Shown piece by piece: positions 12,012 to 21,380 of a stretch of DNA of 64,000 nucleotides. Each line of letters opens with the position of its first letter. The first letter of the stretch is position 1. The position numbers and the translations under genes were made by a program. The stretch lies in the NCBI RefSeq assembly GCF_030816295.1, contig NZ_JAUSXV010000001.1, positions 124,001-188,000 of the forward strand, read 5' to 3'. This DNA comes from Microbacterium natoriense (GTDB lineage: Bacteria; Actinomycetota; Actinomycetes; Actinomycetales; Microbacteriaceae). The notes below the pieces were generated by a model that worked only from the letters and a program-made list of their open reading frames with translations, did no database searches and had not been told where the DNA came from.

Positions 12012-12779
12012 ATGGCTGAGAGCAAGACCCCGAAGAGCGCCGGATCCGGTGTGCAGTCGGTCGAGCGCGTGTTCGAGCTCCTGGAGCTGGTGACGGATGC
12101 CGGCGGCGACGTCACGCTGAGCGAACTCGCGGCATCCACCGATCTGCCCCTTCCGACGATCCACCGCCTGCTGCGCACACTCGTGACGCTCGGCTACGCC
12201 CGGCAGCTGCCGAACAGGCGCTATGCGCTGGGCCCGCGGCTGATCCGCATCGGCGAAGGCGCACAACGCCAGTTCGGAGCGCTGGCGCGGCCGCAGTTGA
12301 AGGGCCTCGTCGACGCGCTCGGCGAGAGCGCCAACATGGCCGTGCTCGACGGCGACATGGTCGTCTACGTCGCGCAGGTGCCGTCGCTGCACTCCATGCG
12401 CATGTTCACCGAGGTCGGCCGCCGCGCCCACCTGCACGACACGGGCGTCGGAAAGGCGATCCTCGCGCAGCTGCCCGACGAGACCGTGCGCGGCATCGTC
12501 TCGCGCGCCGGCATGCCCACTCCGACCGAGCACAGCATCGGCACGGTCGACGCCCTGCTCGCGGAGCTCGACGTGATCCGCGAACGCGGCTACGCGATCG
12601 ACGATCAGGAGCAGGAGATCGGCGTGCGCTGCTTCTCGATGGCCGTGCCTGACGCTCCGACCCCGACTGCGGTGTCGGTCTCGGGTCCGATCTCCCGCGT
12701 CGACGAGGCTTTCGGCGCACGCGCCGTGCCGTTGCTGCGCCGCGCCGCCGAGGCGATCGTCGGAGACCTCGCCAGCTGA
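12012..12779 (+). CDS. IclR-family regulator, probable allantoin/glyoxylate repressor
   Basis: The 255-residue protein has an N-terminal winged helix (SVERVFELLELVTDAGG, then LSELAASTDLPLPTIHRLL) and a C-terminal IclR effector domain with GVGKAILAQLP and RGYAIDDQE. AllR proteins of this family sense glyoxylate or allantoin-pathway products and repress allantoin genes in enterobacteria and Streptomyces. Here it stands divergent from the malic enzyme/allE operon, with a box pair between them. The start at 12012 is set by AGGAGG six bases upstream; the frame is open 60 codons further but crosses the operator. It is the best candidate to bind the 15-bp boxes across the window, which is inference. 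Confidence 0.87.
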   Translation: MAESKTPKSAGSGVQSVERVFELLELVTDAGGDVTLSELAASTDLPLPTIHRLLRTLVTLGYARQLPNRRYALGPRLIRIGEGAQRQFGALARPQLKGLVDALGESANMAVLDGDMVVYVAQVPSLHSMRMFTEVGRRAHLHDTGVGKAILAQLPDETVRGIVSRAGMPTPTEHSIGTVDALLAELDVIRERGYAIDDQEQEIGVRCFSMAVPDAPTPTAVSVSGPISRVDEAFGARAVPLLRRAAEAIVGDLAS

Positions 12780-12800
12780 GGTCCGCCGCGCGCCCCTGCC

Positions 12801-12879
12801 GTTCGGGAGGAGCTCGCACGTTCGGGAGGAGGAATCATCCGGATTCCTCCTCCCGAACGTCTTCTCCCCTCCCGAACGT
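12801..12879. repeat. Nested inverted repeat, GTTCGGGAGGAG family
   Basis: The inner hairpin has 12-bp perfect arms GTTCGGGAGGAG (12820-12831) and CTCCTCCCGAAC (12847-12858) around a 15-base spacer. Further copies of the arm flank it at 12801 and 12868, giving a nested structure. It separates iclR from glsA and may terminate transcription. A relative with the same arm length and spacer lies inside the broken xdhC at 32932-32977. Confidence 0.7.
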
Positions 12880-12968
12880 GAACCCTTGCGCGCGTCCACC
12901 CGGACTCGCATTACGCCCGAGTTGCAGATGACCTGGCATCGCGCGCGCCCATCCGACAGGATGGGCGC

Positions 12969-14000
12969 ATGTTCGAGAGCGACGTCGCGGATGTCCCCCA
13001 GCTGAGCTCCACGGGCCTGCTGCCCGGCGGCGACGAGATCGCCGAGCTCGTCGGCCTCGCCCATGCCCGCTATGCCGAGGACGGCGCCGGAGCGGTGGCC
13101 GACTACATCCCGATCCTCGCCGAGGCCGACCCGTCGTGGTTCGGACTCTCGCTCGTCGGGGTCGACGGCCGGTCTGCGTCCGCCGGAGACATCGACGTGG
13201 CGTTCTCGATCCAGTCCATCTCGAAAGCGTTCGTCTTCGCGCTGGTCTGCGAGGAGCTCGGGCACGAGGCGATCCACGACGTGGTCGGCGTGAACAACAC
13301 CGGGCTCGCATTCAACTCGGTGGTCGCTGTGGAGCTCAACGGCGGCAGCCCGATGAACTCGATGGTCAACGCCGGTGCGATCGCGACGACCGCGTTGGTG
13401 CCGGCGGCCGACGCCGATGAGAGATGGCAGCGCATCCGCGACGGCCTCAGCCGCTTCGCCGGGCGTCCGCTGGCGCTCGACGGCGAGGTGTACCGTTCCG
13501 AGTCCTTCTCCAACCACCGCAACCAGGCACTGGCGAGGCTTCTCCAGAGCTATGATCGGCTCGCGATCGACCCCGTCGAGGCGGTCGACATCTACACCCG
13601 GCAGTGTTCGCTGGCGGTGACCGCGGCCGACCTCGCGGTGATGGGGGCCACGCTCGCCGCGGGAGGGACGAATCCGCTCACCGGGGACCGCGTCATCTCG
13701 GTGGAGACCAGTCGCGACACGCTCGCGCTGCTCGCCTCATGCGGCATGTACGAACGCAGCGGGGAGTGGCTCTTCGAGATCGGGCTCCCCGCGAAGTCGG
13801 GGGTCTCCGGGGGCATCGTCGCCATCGCCCCCGGCAAGGGCGCCGTCGGAACGTTCTCGCCTCCGCTCGACCCGGCCGGCAACAGCGTGCGCGGCCAGCG
13901 GGCGTGCGCCTACCTCTCCCGCGCTCTCGGACTCAACCTGTTCGCCTCCGCTCCCCCGGCATCCTCCCCAGACGCCTCCCCCACCATTGGAGTCCCCTGA
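12969..14000 (+). CDS. glsA: Glutaminase
   Basis: This serine-dependent beta-lactamase-like amidase converts glutamine to glutamate and ammonia. The 343 residues contain the catalytic SxxK in FSIQSISKAFVF (Ser83, Lys86), NNTGLAFNS, the GGSPMNSMVNAGAIA stretch and SGVSGGIVAIAPGKGAVG near the C-terminus. The last 20 residues are Pro/Ser/Ala-rich and unlike the family core. Its stop overlaps the ATG of the MFS gene, so the two are co-transcribed. No purine-type operator is seen upstream, and the link to nitrogen metabolism is only by location. Confidence 0.92.
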   Translation: MFESDVADVPQLSSTGLLPGGDEIAELVGLAHARYAEDGAGAVADYIPILAEADPSWFGLSLVGVDGRSASAGDIDVAFSIQSISKAFVFALVCEELGHEAIHDVVGVNNTGLAFNSVVAVELNGGSPMNSMVNAGAIATTALVPAADADERWQRIRDGLSRFAGRPLALDGEVYRSESFSNHRNQALARLLQSYDRLAIDPVEAVDIYTRQCSLAVTAADLAVMGATLAAGGTNPLTGDRVISVETSRDTLALLASCGMYERSGEWLFEIGLPAKSGVSGGIVAIAPGKGAVGTFSPPLDPAGNSVRGQRACAYLSRALGLNLFASAPPASSPDASPTIGVP

Positions 14001-15637
14001 TGTCCTCAGCCAAAGAACCGGGAACCCCGGCCCCTCCTTCCGAGGAGCGGCGCTCGTGGGCGCCGATGATCGGACTGTTCCTCGCCCAGGTCCTGATGTC
14101 GTTCAACGTCGCGGCCCTGCCGATCTCCCTCGGCGGGATGGTCGAGGACTTCGACGTCCCGCCGACGACCGCGAGTTCGACCATCGTCGTCTACGGCATC
14201 GCGGTCGCCGCCCTGGTGATGACGGGGGCGAAACTCGGCCAGCGCATCGGCTGGGTCCTCATCTTCCGGGTCGTGGTCGCGGTCTTCGCCGTGTCCTCCG
14301 TGCTCATGATCACGGCGCAGACGATCGATTGGGCCATCGGCGGACAAGTGCTGGCCGGCGCCTCCGCCGCCATCATCGTCCCCGCCCTCGTGGCCCTGAT
14401 CGCGGAGAACTACCGCGGGGCGCAGCAGGCGACCGCGGTCGGCTCGCTCGGGTCGGCGCGCGCGTTCTCGGGCATCAGCGCATTCCTGATCGGCGGCACG
14501 CTCGGCACGTTCGTCGGCTGGCGCCCGATCTTCTTCATCACGCTCGGCCTCGCGGTCGTCGTCTTCCTGCTGAGCTTCCGGCTGCGGTCGGACAGGGGCA
14601 ATCCCGGCATCCGCATCGATCTCGTGGCCTCCGTTCTCATCGGCGCCGCGATCGTGCTGCTCACCCTCGGCTTCAACAATCTCAACGGGTGGGGCATCAT
14701 CGCCGCCTCGCCGAACGCGCCGTTCTCGGTGCTCGGGCTTTCGCCCGCGCCGGTCTTCGTGATCCTCGGCATCTTGCTCGGTCAGGCGTTCTTCCTCTGG
14801 ACCCGCCGCCGGATGAGGCTCGGGAAGGTGCCGCTCGTCGACCTCGGCGTGCTCGGCCGCGGCTCGGAGCGCGCCGCGGTGTACGCGATGTTCATCATCG
14901 TGGCGATGGAGGCCGCCGTGAACTTCACGGTGCCGACCTACATCCAGGTCGTGCAGGGGCGAACGCCGTTCGACACATCGCTCGCCATGATGCCCTTCAA
15001 CCTGACCGTCTTCCTCACGGCGACGCTCATCGTGCGCTTCTACAAGCGCTTCAGCCCGCGGCGGATCGCCCTGTTCTCCTTCGCGCTCACGACGGCGGCC
15101 CTGGTGTGGCTGTCCTTCGTGGTGACGAACAACTGGGAGACCCTGCCCACGATCATCGGTCTCGTGGCATTCGGAATCGGCCAGGGAGCCCTCGTCACGC
15201 TCGTGTTCAACGTGCTGGTCACCGCGGCCCCGAAGGAGCTCGCCGGCGACGTCGGGTCGATCCGCGGCACCACGCAGAACCTCGCGAGCGCGGTCGGCAC
15301 CGCCGTGATGGGTGGGCTGCTCGTGACGATGCTGAGCATGGGGTTCACCCAGGCGGTCACCGACCACCCCGACCTGCCGCCCGAGCTGATGGAGCAGGTC
15401 GACCTCGACCAGGTGAACTTCGTCAGCAACGACGATCTGCGCGCGAAGTTCGAGGAGACGGAGGCCACGACCGCGCAGATCGACGCGGCCGTCGCGATCA
15501 ACGAGGAGCAGCGTCTGCGTACGCTGAAGCTCGGGTTCCTCGTGCTCGCCGGCATCAGCCTCGCCGCCGCCCTGCCCGCATCCCGTCTGCCCCGTTACCG
15601 CCCGGAGGAGATCCCGGATCCCTCGCCGACGCGCTAG
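14000..15637 (+). CDS. MFS transporter, DHA2 (14-segment) family
   Basis: This 545-residue membrane protein has about fourteen hydrophobic segments, the DHA2 drug:proton antiporter pattern. LFLAQVLMSFNVAALPISL opens the first segment and a long polar stretch (QVDLDQVNFVSNDDLRAKFEE) precedes the last one. The ATG at 14000 overlaps the glutaminase TGA, with GGAG about 7 bases upstream. The open frame reaches back into glsA but that part is out-of-frame shadow. Coupling to glsA might mean export of glutamate-related compounds or acid-stress use, but the substrate is unknown. Confidence 0.82.
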   Translation: MSSAKEPGTPAPPSEERRSWAPMIGLFLAQVLMSFNVAALPISLGGMVEDFDVPPTTASSTIVVYGIAVAALVMTGAKLGQRIGWVLIFRVVVAVFAVSSVLMITAQTIDWAIGGQVLAGASAAIIVPALVALIAENYRGAQQATAVGSLGSARAFSGISAFLIGGTLGTFVGWRPIFFITLGLAVVVFLLSFRLRSDRGNPGIRIDLVASVLIGAAIVLLTLGFNNLNGWGIIAASPNAPFSVLGLSPAPVFVILGILLGQAFFLWTRRRMRLGKVPLVDLGVLGRGSERAAVYAMFIIVAMEAAVNFTVPTYIQVVQGRTPFDTSLAMMPFNLTVFLTATLIVRFYKRFSPRRIALFSFALTTAALVWLSFVVTNNWETLPTIIGLVAFGIGQGALVTLVFNVLVTAAPKELAGDVGSIRGTTQNLASAVGTAVMGGLLVTMLSMGFTQAVTDHPDLPPELMEQVDLDQVNFVSNDDLRAKFEETEATTAQIDAAVAINEEQRLRTLKLGFLVLAGISLAAALPASRLPRYRPEEIPDPSPTR

Positions 15638-15801
15638 GGACCCCGCAGCCACGGTCAGGCGGTCACGCTTCAGCGCACCTGCACGCCCTCGAACCCGCCT
15701 GAAGCGCGACCGACACGCGGGTTCAGTCACGCTTCGGCCGGCTGGCGCATTCGCCAACCCGCCTGAAGTGTGACCGAACCCGCGCTCCTGAGCGAGAATC
15801 C
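15638..15801. repeat. Interspersed repeats (TGAAGCGTGACCGA family)
   Basis: No gene is seen in this convergent gap. Four imperfect copies of the core TGAAGCGTGACCGA alternate in orientation: GGTCACGCTTCAG near 15661, CCTGAAGCGCGACCGA near 15700, GTTCAGTCACGCTTCGG near 15721 and CCTGAAGTGTGACCGAAC near 15761. They can form stem-loops that would end both convergent transcripts. The GTGACCGA core is shared with 8085-8339. Confidence 0.6.
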
Positions 15802-18495
15802 CTACTCTGCGTCGGAGCCGCTCGTGCCGGCGTTCACGTCGAGCAGGCGGTACTTCTCGAAGGCCTGAGCGGGGAGCGCGGCATCCACCTCTCCGCGCTT
15901 CGCGAGCAGCTGCAGAGTGCGCACCACGACCGACGGGCCGTCGATCTTGAAGAACCGTCGGGCGGCGGCGCGGGTGTCCGAGAAACCGAAGCCGTCGGCG
16001 CCGAGGGTCGCCCAGTCGTTGGGAACGAACTGGCGCACCTGATCGGGCAGGTCCTTGGCGTAGTCGCTGACGGCGACGATCGGGCCCTCCGATCCCGCGA
16101 GCTGCGACACGAGGAAGGGCGTACGAGAGCCGCGGCCGAGGAACTCGTCCTCCTCGGCGGCGACGGCGTCGCGGCGCAGCTCGGTCCACGAGGTGACCGA
16201 GAACACGTCGGCGACGATGCCCCAGTCGTCGCGCAGCAGCTGCTGCGCCTCGAGCGCCCAGGTCACGCCGATCCCCGAGGCGAGCAGGTGAGTGCGCGGG
16301 TTCTCGACGGCGGAGATGCGGTGGATGCCGCCCAGGATGCCGTCGACGTCGACCCCTTCGGGTTCGGCAGGCTGCACGATCGGCTCGTTGTAGACCATGA
16401 GGTTGTAGATCACGTTCCGGTCCTGGGACGAGGGGCCGTACATGCGCTCGATGCCTGCACGCATGATGTGCCCGATCTCGTAGCCGAACGCGGGATCGTA
16501 GGTGACGACCGCCGGGTTCGTCGCCGCGAGGATCGGCGAGTGCCCGTCGGCGTGCTGCAGCCCCTCGCCGGTCAGCGTGGTGCGCCCGGCAGTGGCGGAG
16601 ATCAGGAATCCGCGCGCCATCTGGTCGGCTGCAGCCCACAGGGAGTCGCCCGTGCGCTGGAAGCCGAACATCGAGTAGAACACGTACACGGGGATCAGCG
16701 GTACACCGTGCGTGGCGTAGGCGGTGCCCGCGGCGGTGAACGCCGCGATGGAGCCCGCCTCGTTGATGCCGACGTGCAGGATCTGCCCCGACGTGGACTC
16801 CTTGTACGAAAGGACGATCTCGCGGTCGACCGCCAGGTAGTTCTGGCCGTTCGGGTTGTAGATCTTCGCGGTCGGGAAGAACGCGTCCATGCCGAAGGTG
16901 CGCGCCTCGTCGGGGATGATCGGGACGATCCTCTTGCCGAACTCCGGGTCGCGCATGAGGTCCTTCAGCACGCGCACGAACGCCATGGTCGTGGCGGCCT
17001 GCTGCTTGCCGGAGCCGCGGGCCGCAACCTCGTACGCCTTCTCGTCGGGCAGGGCGATCTCGCCCGAGGCGTGCGGGCGCCGCTCGGGCAGGTAGCCGCC
17101 GAGCGCGCGACGGCGCTCCTGCAGATACGCGATCTCTTCGGCATCCGCCCCCGGGTGATAGTACGGCGGCCGGTACGGGTCGGCCTCGAGCTGAGCGTCT
17201 GTGATCGGCACCCGCAGATGGTCGCGGAAGTCCTTGAGGTCCTGCAGCGTGAGCTTCTTCATCTGGTGGGTCGCGTTGCGCGCCTCGAAGCGCTGACCGA
17301 GCCCGTAGCCCTTGACCGTCTTGACGAGGATGACCGTGGGCCTGCCGTTGCGCTCCATGGACTTCGCGTACGCCGCGTACACCTTGCGGTAGTCGTGGCC
17401 GCCTCGCTTGAGGCCCCAGATCTGGTCGTCGGTGAGGCCGTCGACCAGGGCCCGGGTGCGCGGATCGCGACCGAAGAAGTTCTCGCGGATGAATCCGCCC
17501 GACTCGGCCTTGTAGGTCTGGTAGTCGCCGTCGACGGTGGTGTTCATGATGTCGACGAGGGCGCCGTCGGCATCCGCGTCGAGCAGCGAGTCCCACTCGC
17601 GGCCCCAGATCACCTTGATGACGTTCCATCCGGCGCCGCGGAAGAAGCCCTCGAGCTCCTGGATGATCTTTCCGTTGCCGCGCACGGGGCCGTCGAGGCG
17701 CTGCAGATTGCAGTTGACGACGAACGTGAGGTTGTCGAGGCCGTCGTTCGCGGCGAGCTGCAGCAGACCGCGCGACTCCGGCTCGTCCATCTCGCCGTCG
17801 CCGAGGAACGCCCACACGTGCTGGTCGGAGGTGTCCTTCAGACCGCGGCCTTCCAGGTAGCGGTTCGACTGCGCCTGATAGATCGCGTTCATCGGTCCGA
17901 TGCCCATCGACACGGTCGGAAACTCCCAGAACTCGGGCATGAGCCGCGGATGCGGGTATGACGAGAGCGCGTGCCCCTGGCGGGACTTCTCCTGGCGGAA
18001 GCCGTCGAGATCCTCTTCGCCCAGACGCCCCTCCATGAAGGCGCGAGCGTACATCCCGGGCGAGGCGTGCCCCTGAAAGTAGATCTGATCGCCACCGCCG
18101 GGGTGGTCCTTGCCCCGGAAGAAGTGGTTGAAGCCGACCTCGTACAGGGTCGCGGCGCCCGCGTAGGTGGAGATGTGCCCGCCGACGCCGATGCCGGGTC
18201 GCTGCGCGCGGTGCACCATGACGGCGGCGTTCCACCGCATCCAGGCGCGGTAGCGTCGCTCGAGCTCCTCGTCACCGGGGTACTCGGGCTCGTCGGCGGA
18301 CGCGATCGAGTTGACGTAGTCCGTCGTGGCGATCGGCTCGGAGCGGATGCCGGCATGGCCTGCCAGCGTGCGGACGATGTGCTCGCCACGGTCGGAGCCG
18401 CGTTCGGCGATGAGCGCATCGAGCGATTCGAGCCACTCAGCGGTCTCCTCGGGGTCGAGGTCGGCTGCGGTGGCGGAGGCGCGAGTGTCGGTCAC
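15802..18495 (-). CDS. aceE: Pyruvate dehydrogenase E1 component, homodimeric
   Basis: This is the thiamine-diphosphate E1 subunit that decarboxylates pyruvate and acetylates lipoyl-E2. The 897 residues are typical of actinobacterial/gammaproteobacterial AceE. Visible are [18 protein letters not shown] near residue 100, the ThDP motif [12 protein letters not shown] near residue 230 with its [16 protein letters not shown] end, and [17 protein letters not shown] near residue 575. It stands alone: E2 and E3 genes are absent, as is usual in actinobacteria. It is divergent from the SDR. In this neighbourhood it could close a glyoxylate-to-CO2 cycle by regenerating acetyl-CoA, but it may simply be the housekeeping copy. 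Confidence 0.95.
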   Translation of the reverse strand: MTDTRASATAADLDPEETAEWLESLDALIAERGSDRGEHIVRTLAGHAGIRSEPIATTDYVNSIASADEPEYPGDEELERRYRAWMRWNAAVMVHRAQRPGIGVGGHISTYAGAATLYEVGFNHFFRGKDHPGGGDQIYFQGHASPGMYARAFMEGRLGEEDLDGFRQEKSRQGHALSSYPHPRLMPEFWEFPTVSMGIGPMNAIYQAQSNRYLEGRGLKDTSDQHVWAFLGDGEMDEPESRGLLQLAANDGLDNLTFVVNCNLQRLDGPVRGNGKIIQELEGFFRGAGWNVIKVIWGREWDSLLDADADGALVDIMNTTVDGDYQTYKAESGGFIRENFFGRDPRTRALVDGLTDDQIWGLKRGGHDYRKVYAAYAKSMERNGRPTVILVKTVKGYGLGQRFEARNATHQMKKLTLQDLKDFRDHLRVPITDAQLEADPYRPPYYHPGADAEEIAYLQERRRALGGYLPERRPHASGEIALPDEKAYEVAARGSGKQQAATTMAFVRVLKDLMRDPEFGKRIVPIIPDEARTFGMDAFFPTAKIYNPNGQNYLAVDREIVLSYKESTSGQILHVGINEAGSIAAFTAAGTAYATHGVPLIPVYVFYSMFGFQRTGDSLWAAADQMARGFLISATAGRTTLTGEGLQHADGHSPILAATNPAVVTYDPAFGYEIGHIMRAGIERMYGPSSQDRNVIYNLMVYNEPIVQPAEPEGVDVDGILGGIHRISAVENPRTHLLASGIGVTWALEAQQLLRDDWGIVADVFSVTSWTELRRDAVAAEEDEFLGRGSRTPFLVSQLAGSEGPIVAVSDYAKDLPDQVRQFVPNDWATLGADGFGFSDTRAAARRFFKIDGPSVVVRTLQLLAKRGEVDAALPAQAFEKYRLLDVNAGTSGSDAE

Positions 18496-18551
18496 TGTTC
18501 GGCCTTTCTTGTTAGATAGGGGGAGAGGTCAAGATCTGAGAGGACTCGAGG

Positions 18552-19298
18552 ATGAGCGCACGCATCGCCGTCGTGACGGGAGCGGGCTCGGGCATCGGCA
18601 GGGCGGTGGCGCGCGCGCTGCTGGATGCCGGCTTCCGGGTCGCGCTGGCCGGACGCCGCGAGGACGCCCTGCGAGAGACGGCGGCCGAGCATCCGGGCGC
18701 CCTCGTGGTTCCCGCCGACGTCACCGTCGAGGCCGAGGTCGAGGCGCTGTTCGCCGCGGTCGTCGCCGAATGGGGCCGCGTCGACGTACTGTTCAACAAC
18801 GCCGGGGCCTTCGGCCCCGCAGCATCCGCCGCCGAGATCTCGCTCGCCGACTGGCAGAGCACTCTCGACGTGAACTTGACCGGTGCGCTGCTGTGCGCAG
18901 GCGCCGCGATGCGCGCCATGATGGCGCAGAGCCCGCAGGGCGGACGGATCATCAACAACGGATCGATCTCGGCCCAGGTGCCCCGACCGCTGTCGGTCGT
19001 GTACACCGTCTCGAAGCACGCGATCACGGGACTCACGAAGTCGATCGACCTCGACGGACGGGCCTATGGCATCTCCGCCGGACAGATCGACATCGGCAAC
19101 GCCCGGACGTCGATCATGACGGAGATCGGCGTCGGCGACGGGGCTCTGCAGGCCGACGGCTCTCGCAAGGTCGAGCCGACGTTCGATGTGGCGGATGCCG
19201 CGCGAGCCGTGCTGTTCATGGCGCAGCTCCCTGCGGAGTCGAATGTCACCAGCCTGACGGTCGCGGCATCGGGCATGCCGTTCGGCGGACGCGGCTGA
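18552..19298 (+). CDS. Short-chain dehydrogenase/reductase
   Basis: This classical SDR has 248 residues with TGAGSGIG (9-16) for NAD(P) binding, NNAG near residue 87, and the catalytic Ser and YTVSK (Tyr about 155, Lys about 159). The substrate is unknown. The C-terminus MPFGGRG ends in a stop that lies inside the first unit of an 18-bp tandem array, so the array seems to have grown from the end of this gene. GAGG lies close to the ATG. It faces away from aceE across 56 bp. Confidence 0.85.
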   Translation: MSARIAVVTGAGSGIGRAVARALLDAGFRVALAGRREDALRETAAEHPGALVVPADVTVEAEVEALFAAVVAEWGRVDVLFNNAGAFGPAASAAEISLADWQSTLDVNLTGALLCAGAAMRAMMAQSPQGGRIINNGSISAQVPRPLSVVYTVSKHAITGLTKSIDLDGRAYGISAGQIDIGNARTSIMTEIGVGDGALQADGSRKVEPTFDVADAARAVLFMAQLPAESNVTSLTVAASGMPFGGRG

Positions 19299-19410
19299 GA
19301 GACCGGACGCGGCTGAGAGACCGGACGCGGCTGAGAGACCGGACGCGGCTGAGAGACCGGACGCGGCTGAGAGACCGGACGCGGCTGAGAGACCGGACGC
19401 GGCTGAGAGA
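19287..19410. repeat. 18-bp tandem repeat, about 6.9 units, at the SDR stop
   Basis: Six complete identical copies of GGACGCGGCTGAGAGACC run from 19287 to 19394, followed by 16 bases of a seventh. Each unit contains an in-frame copy of the SDR stop codon, so repeat-number changes would not alter the protein. The perfect identity suggests recent slippage-driven expansion. It is not a CRISPR array because there are no unique spacers. Confidence 0.95.
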
Positions 19411-19427
19411 TGATGAGCGGTCCCGAT

Positions 19428-19566
19428 CATGTGCGGACCTCCTCGTCCTGTCGCCGGGTCGGTATCGGGTGTGGCGGGCGTGGTCGGGGTGAGCCCGGTG
19501 CGTCATCGGGACGAGCTCACCCCCGATGCTCCGGCATCTGATCCGGCGCACCCGCGTGAACATGTA
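19428..19566 (-). other. Orphan leader: hairpin, ribosome site and start codon without a gene
   Basis: On the minus strand this stretch holds a hairpin (19486-19523), then GGACGAGGAGGTCC (19435-19448) and ATG (19428-19430) in a leader arrangement. It closely resembles the leader of the NCS2 permease (21217-21345). The frame after the ATG runs into the 18-bp array and then antisense to the SDR, so no plausible protein follows. It looks like the surviving 5' end of a deleted gene. Confidence 0.5.
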
Positions 19567-19602
19567 TTTCGTATTATGGAATAATAGTTTCAGTATGCGT
19601 AA
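19567..19602. promoter_or_regulatory. Paired operator at the orphan leader
   Basis: Boxes TTTCGTATTATGGAA (19567-19581) and TTTCAGTATGCGTAA (19588-19602) are centred 21 bp apart. The second box resembles the second box at uraD (TTTCAACATGTGTAA). No intact gene starts downstream on either strand, and the following permease gene ends rather than starts nearby. Confidence 0.55.
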
Positions 19603-19640
19603 CAAGCATGACGCGCACCCGAGTGCTTGTCAAGGTGCCG

Positions 19641-19680
19641 CGGGGTCCGTGCGCCTCTGACGGAGCGCACGGACCCGCGG
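19641..19680 (-). terminator. Terminator hairpin of the NCS2 permease
   Basis: An inverted repeat GGGTCCGTGCGC/GCGCACGGACCC with a short loop lies 14 bp beyond the permease stop on the minus strand. The function is inferred from position and symmetry. Confidence 0.65.
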
Positions 19681-19693
19681 CAGGAGCCGGCCC

Positions 19694-21211
19694 TCAATGG
19701 GCTGTCGAGCCCTCCGGCTCCTCGTCGACGACGGGGATCGGCGCCCCCTTCGCGTCGACGAGCTTTCCTCCGACGTAGCGATCGCCCTCGCGCAGCACGC
19801 GGATGACGTCGGTCTTCACGGCCCGCACCGGACTCGCGGCGAACACCGACGGGTTCGAGGGGTTGCCCTGCGAGAAGTGGTTGAACACGAGGTTCAGCAG
19901 GATCGCCATGATGGCGGCCGAGCTGATGCCCGAGCCGAAGATCACCTGGAACCACGTGGGGAAGTTCATGTAGATGTCGTGGTTGACCTCGGGCAGCACG
20001 CCGAAGGAGAGGGAGGCGGCCACGATGATCAGGTTCATGTTGCCGTCGTACTTGACCTTGGAGAGGGTGCGGATGCCGGAGGCGGTCACCGTGCCGAACA
20101 GCACCAGTCCCGCACCCCCGAGGACGGCGGTGGGAACGGCGGCGACGATGCGGCCGAGCACGGGGAGAAGGCCCAGGACGATGAGGATGACACCGCCCGC
20201 GGCGACCGCGTAGCGGCTCTTGATCTTCGTGACCGCGACGAGACCGACGTTCTGGGCGAAGGCGCTCTGCGTGAACGAGTTGAAGATCGGAGAGATCGCG
20301 CTCGAGACCATGTCGGCCCGGAGCCCCGCCGCGATGCGCTTGCGGTCGACCTTCGAGCCGGTGATCTCGGCGACGGCGATGATGTCGGCGGTGGTCTCGG
20401 TGAGGATCACCAGCACGACGATCGTCATCGAGACGATTGCGGCGAGGTCGAACGTCGGCACGCCGAAGGCGAACGGCGTCGGGAACGCGAAGATCGGGCC
20501 GTCGAACACCTTCGAGAAGTCGGCTTTGCCGATCAGCGCCGCGAAGATCGTGCCGACCACCATGGCGATGAGGATCGACAGCCGCGAGATGGTCGAGTTG
20601 CCGAGCTTCGAGAGCAGCATGATGACGAGCAGCGTGAAGCCGGCGATGCCGACGAAGACCGGATCGGCGTAGTTGTCGGCCTGCGGGTTCGCGCCCGTGA
20701 TCCAGCGCGCGGCCACCGGCACCAGCGAGAGCCCGATCATGGTGATCACGGTTCCCGTCACGACGGGCGGGAAGAAGCGCACGATCTGCGCGAAGAACGG
20801 CGCGATCACGAGACCGATCAGCGACGCCACGATGACGGCGCCGAACACGGCGGGCAGCCCGCTGCCCTGGTTGACGATCGCGAGCATGGTCGCGACCCCC
20901 GCGAAGGAGACGCCCTGCACGAGCGGCAGCTGAGAGCCGAAGAACGGGATGCCGAGGGTCTGCAGCAGCGTCGCGAGCCCGCCCATGAAGAGGCACGCGG
21001 CGACGAGCACGCCGACCTCGGTCGGGTTCAGGCCGGCGGCCGCGCCGATGATCAGCGGCGGAGCGATGATGCCGCCGTACATCGTCAGGACGTGCTGGAG
21101 TCCGAACGTGAAGGCGGTGCCGATTCCGAGACGTTCGTCTTCGGGGCGCCTGGATTCTGCTCCGGTCTTGGTGGAGTTGCTGGTCTTGGTCGAGTTGCGT
21201 ACAGCGAACAT
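19694..21211 (-). CDS. NCS2 uric acid/xanthine permease
   Basis: This 505-residue nucleobase:cation symporter-2 protein has 12-14 membrane segments. Family motifs are QHVLTMYGGIIAPPLI near residue 39, PLVQGVSFAG near residue 94, TETTADIIAVAEITG (substrate-site Glu) near residue 290 and QNVGLVAVTKI near residue 337. Urate and xanthine transporters share these, and the adjacent uricase operon favours urate or xanthine. The polar C-tail (about 50 residues) is longer than usual. It follows uricase by 201 bp containing two hairpins. The start at 21211 is set by AAGGAGG. Confidence 0.87.
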   Translation of the reverse strand: MFAVRNSTKTSNSTKTGAESRRPEDERLGIGTAFTFGLQHVLTMYGGIIAPPLIIGAAAGLNPTEVGVLVAACLFMGGLATLLQTLGIPFFGSQLPLVQGVSFAGVATMLAIVNQGSGLPAVFGAVIVASLIGLVIAPFFAQIVRFFPPVVTGTVITMIGLSLVPVAARWITGANPQADNYADPVFVGIAGFTLLVIMLLSKLGNSTISRLSILIAMVVGTIFAALIGKADFSKVFDGPIFAFPTPFAFGVPTFDLAAIVSMTIVVLVILTETTADIIAVAEITGSKVDRKRIAAGLRADMVSSAISPIFNSFTQSAFAQNVGLVAVTKIKSRYAVAAGGVILIVLGLLPVLGRIVAAVPTAVLGGAGLVLFGTVTASGIRTLSKVKYDGNMNLIIVAASLSFGVLPEVNHDIYMNFPTWFQVIFGSGISSAAIMAILLNLVFNHFSQGNPSNPSVFAASPVRAVKTDVIRVLREGDRYVGGKLVDAKGAPIPVVDEEPEGSTAH

Positions 21212-21216
21212 CTGGT

Positions 21217-21345
21217 GGACCTCCTTGTCCGTGACCCGCTCTTCGGGGTGGGCTCGATGGGCATGACGAATAGCGGTCGCCTCGCGTCGAGACGACCTCG
21301 ATGGGTTCAGGGGTGAGTCCGGTGCGTCGGGAACGGACTCACCCC
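21217..21345 (-). promoter_or_regulatory. Structured leader of the NCS2 permease (candidate cis RNA)
   Basis: On the minus strand a hairpin at 21310-21345 has perfect 12-bp arms GGGGTGAGTCCG/CGGACTCACCCC and a 12-base loop. Near the start codon GGACAAGGAGGTCC (21217-21230) could fold the ribosome site into a small GGAC/GTCC hairpin. Both elements have counterparts in the orphan leader at 19428-19523, with compensatory stem changes. It may act as an attenuator or translation control, but no known riboswitch class is recognised. Confidence 0.45.
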
Positions 21346-21380
21346 CAGCGTCGGATCGGCGACCCGGCGCGGTCTGCGGA

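Noticed and set aside
14006..18235. A 1409-codon minus-strand frame over the MFS gene and aceE
   Set aside because: It mixes antisense of the exporter with an out-of-frame reading of aceE and has no family motif.
19287..19410. Possible CRISPR array
   Set aside because: The units are directly adjacent with no unique spacers, and there are no cas genes.
19246..19605. Minus-strand frames through the 18-bp array (RVRSLS or LSAASG repeats)
   Set aside because: The repeats come only from reading the tandem DNA, and no conserved protein follows. The good ribosome site at 19435-19448 is better explained as an orphan leader.
21264..21278. TGACGAATAGCGGTC as a purine box before the NCS2 permease
   Set aside because: It matches the centre of the 52164 box but lacks both outer arms, and no partner lies 21 bp away on either side.
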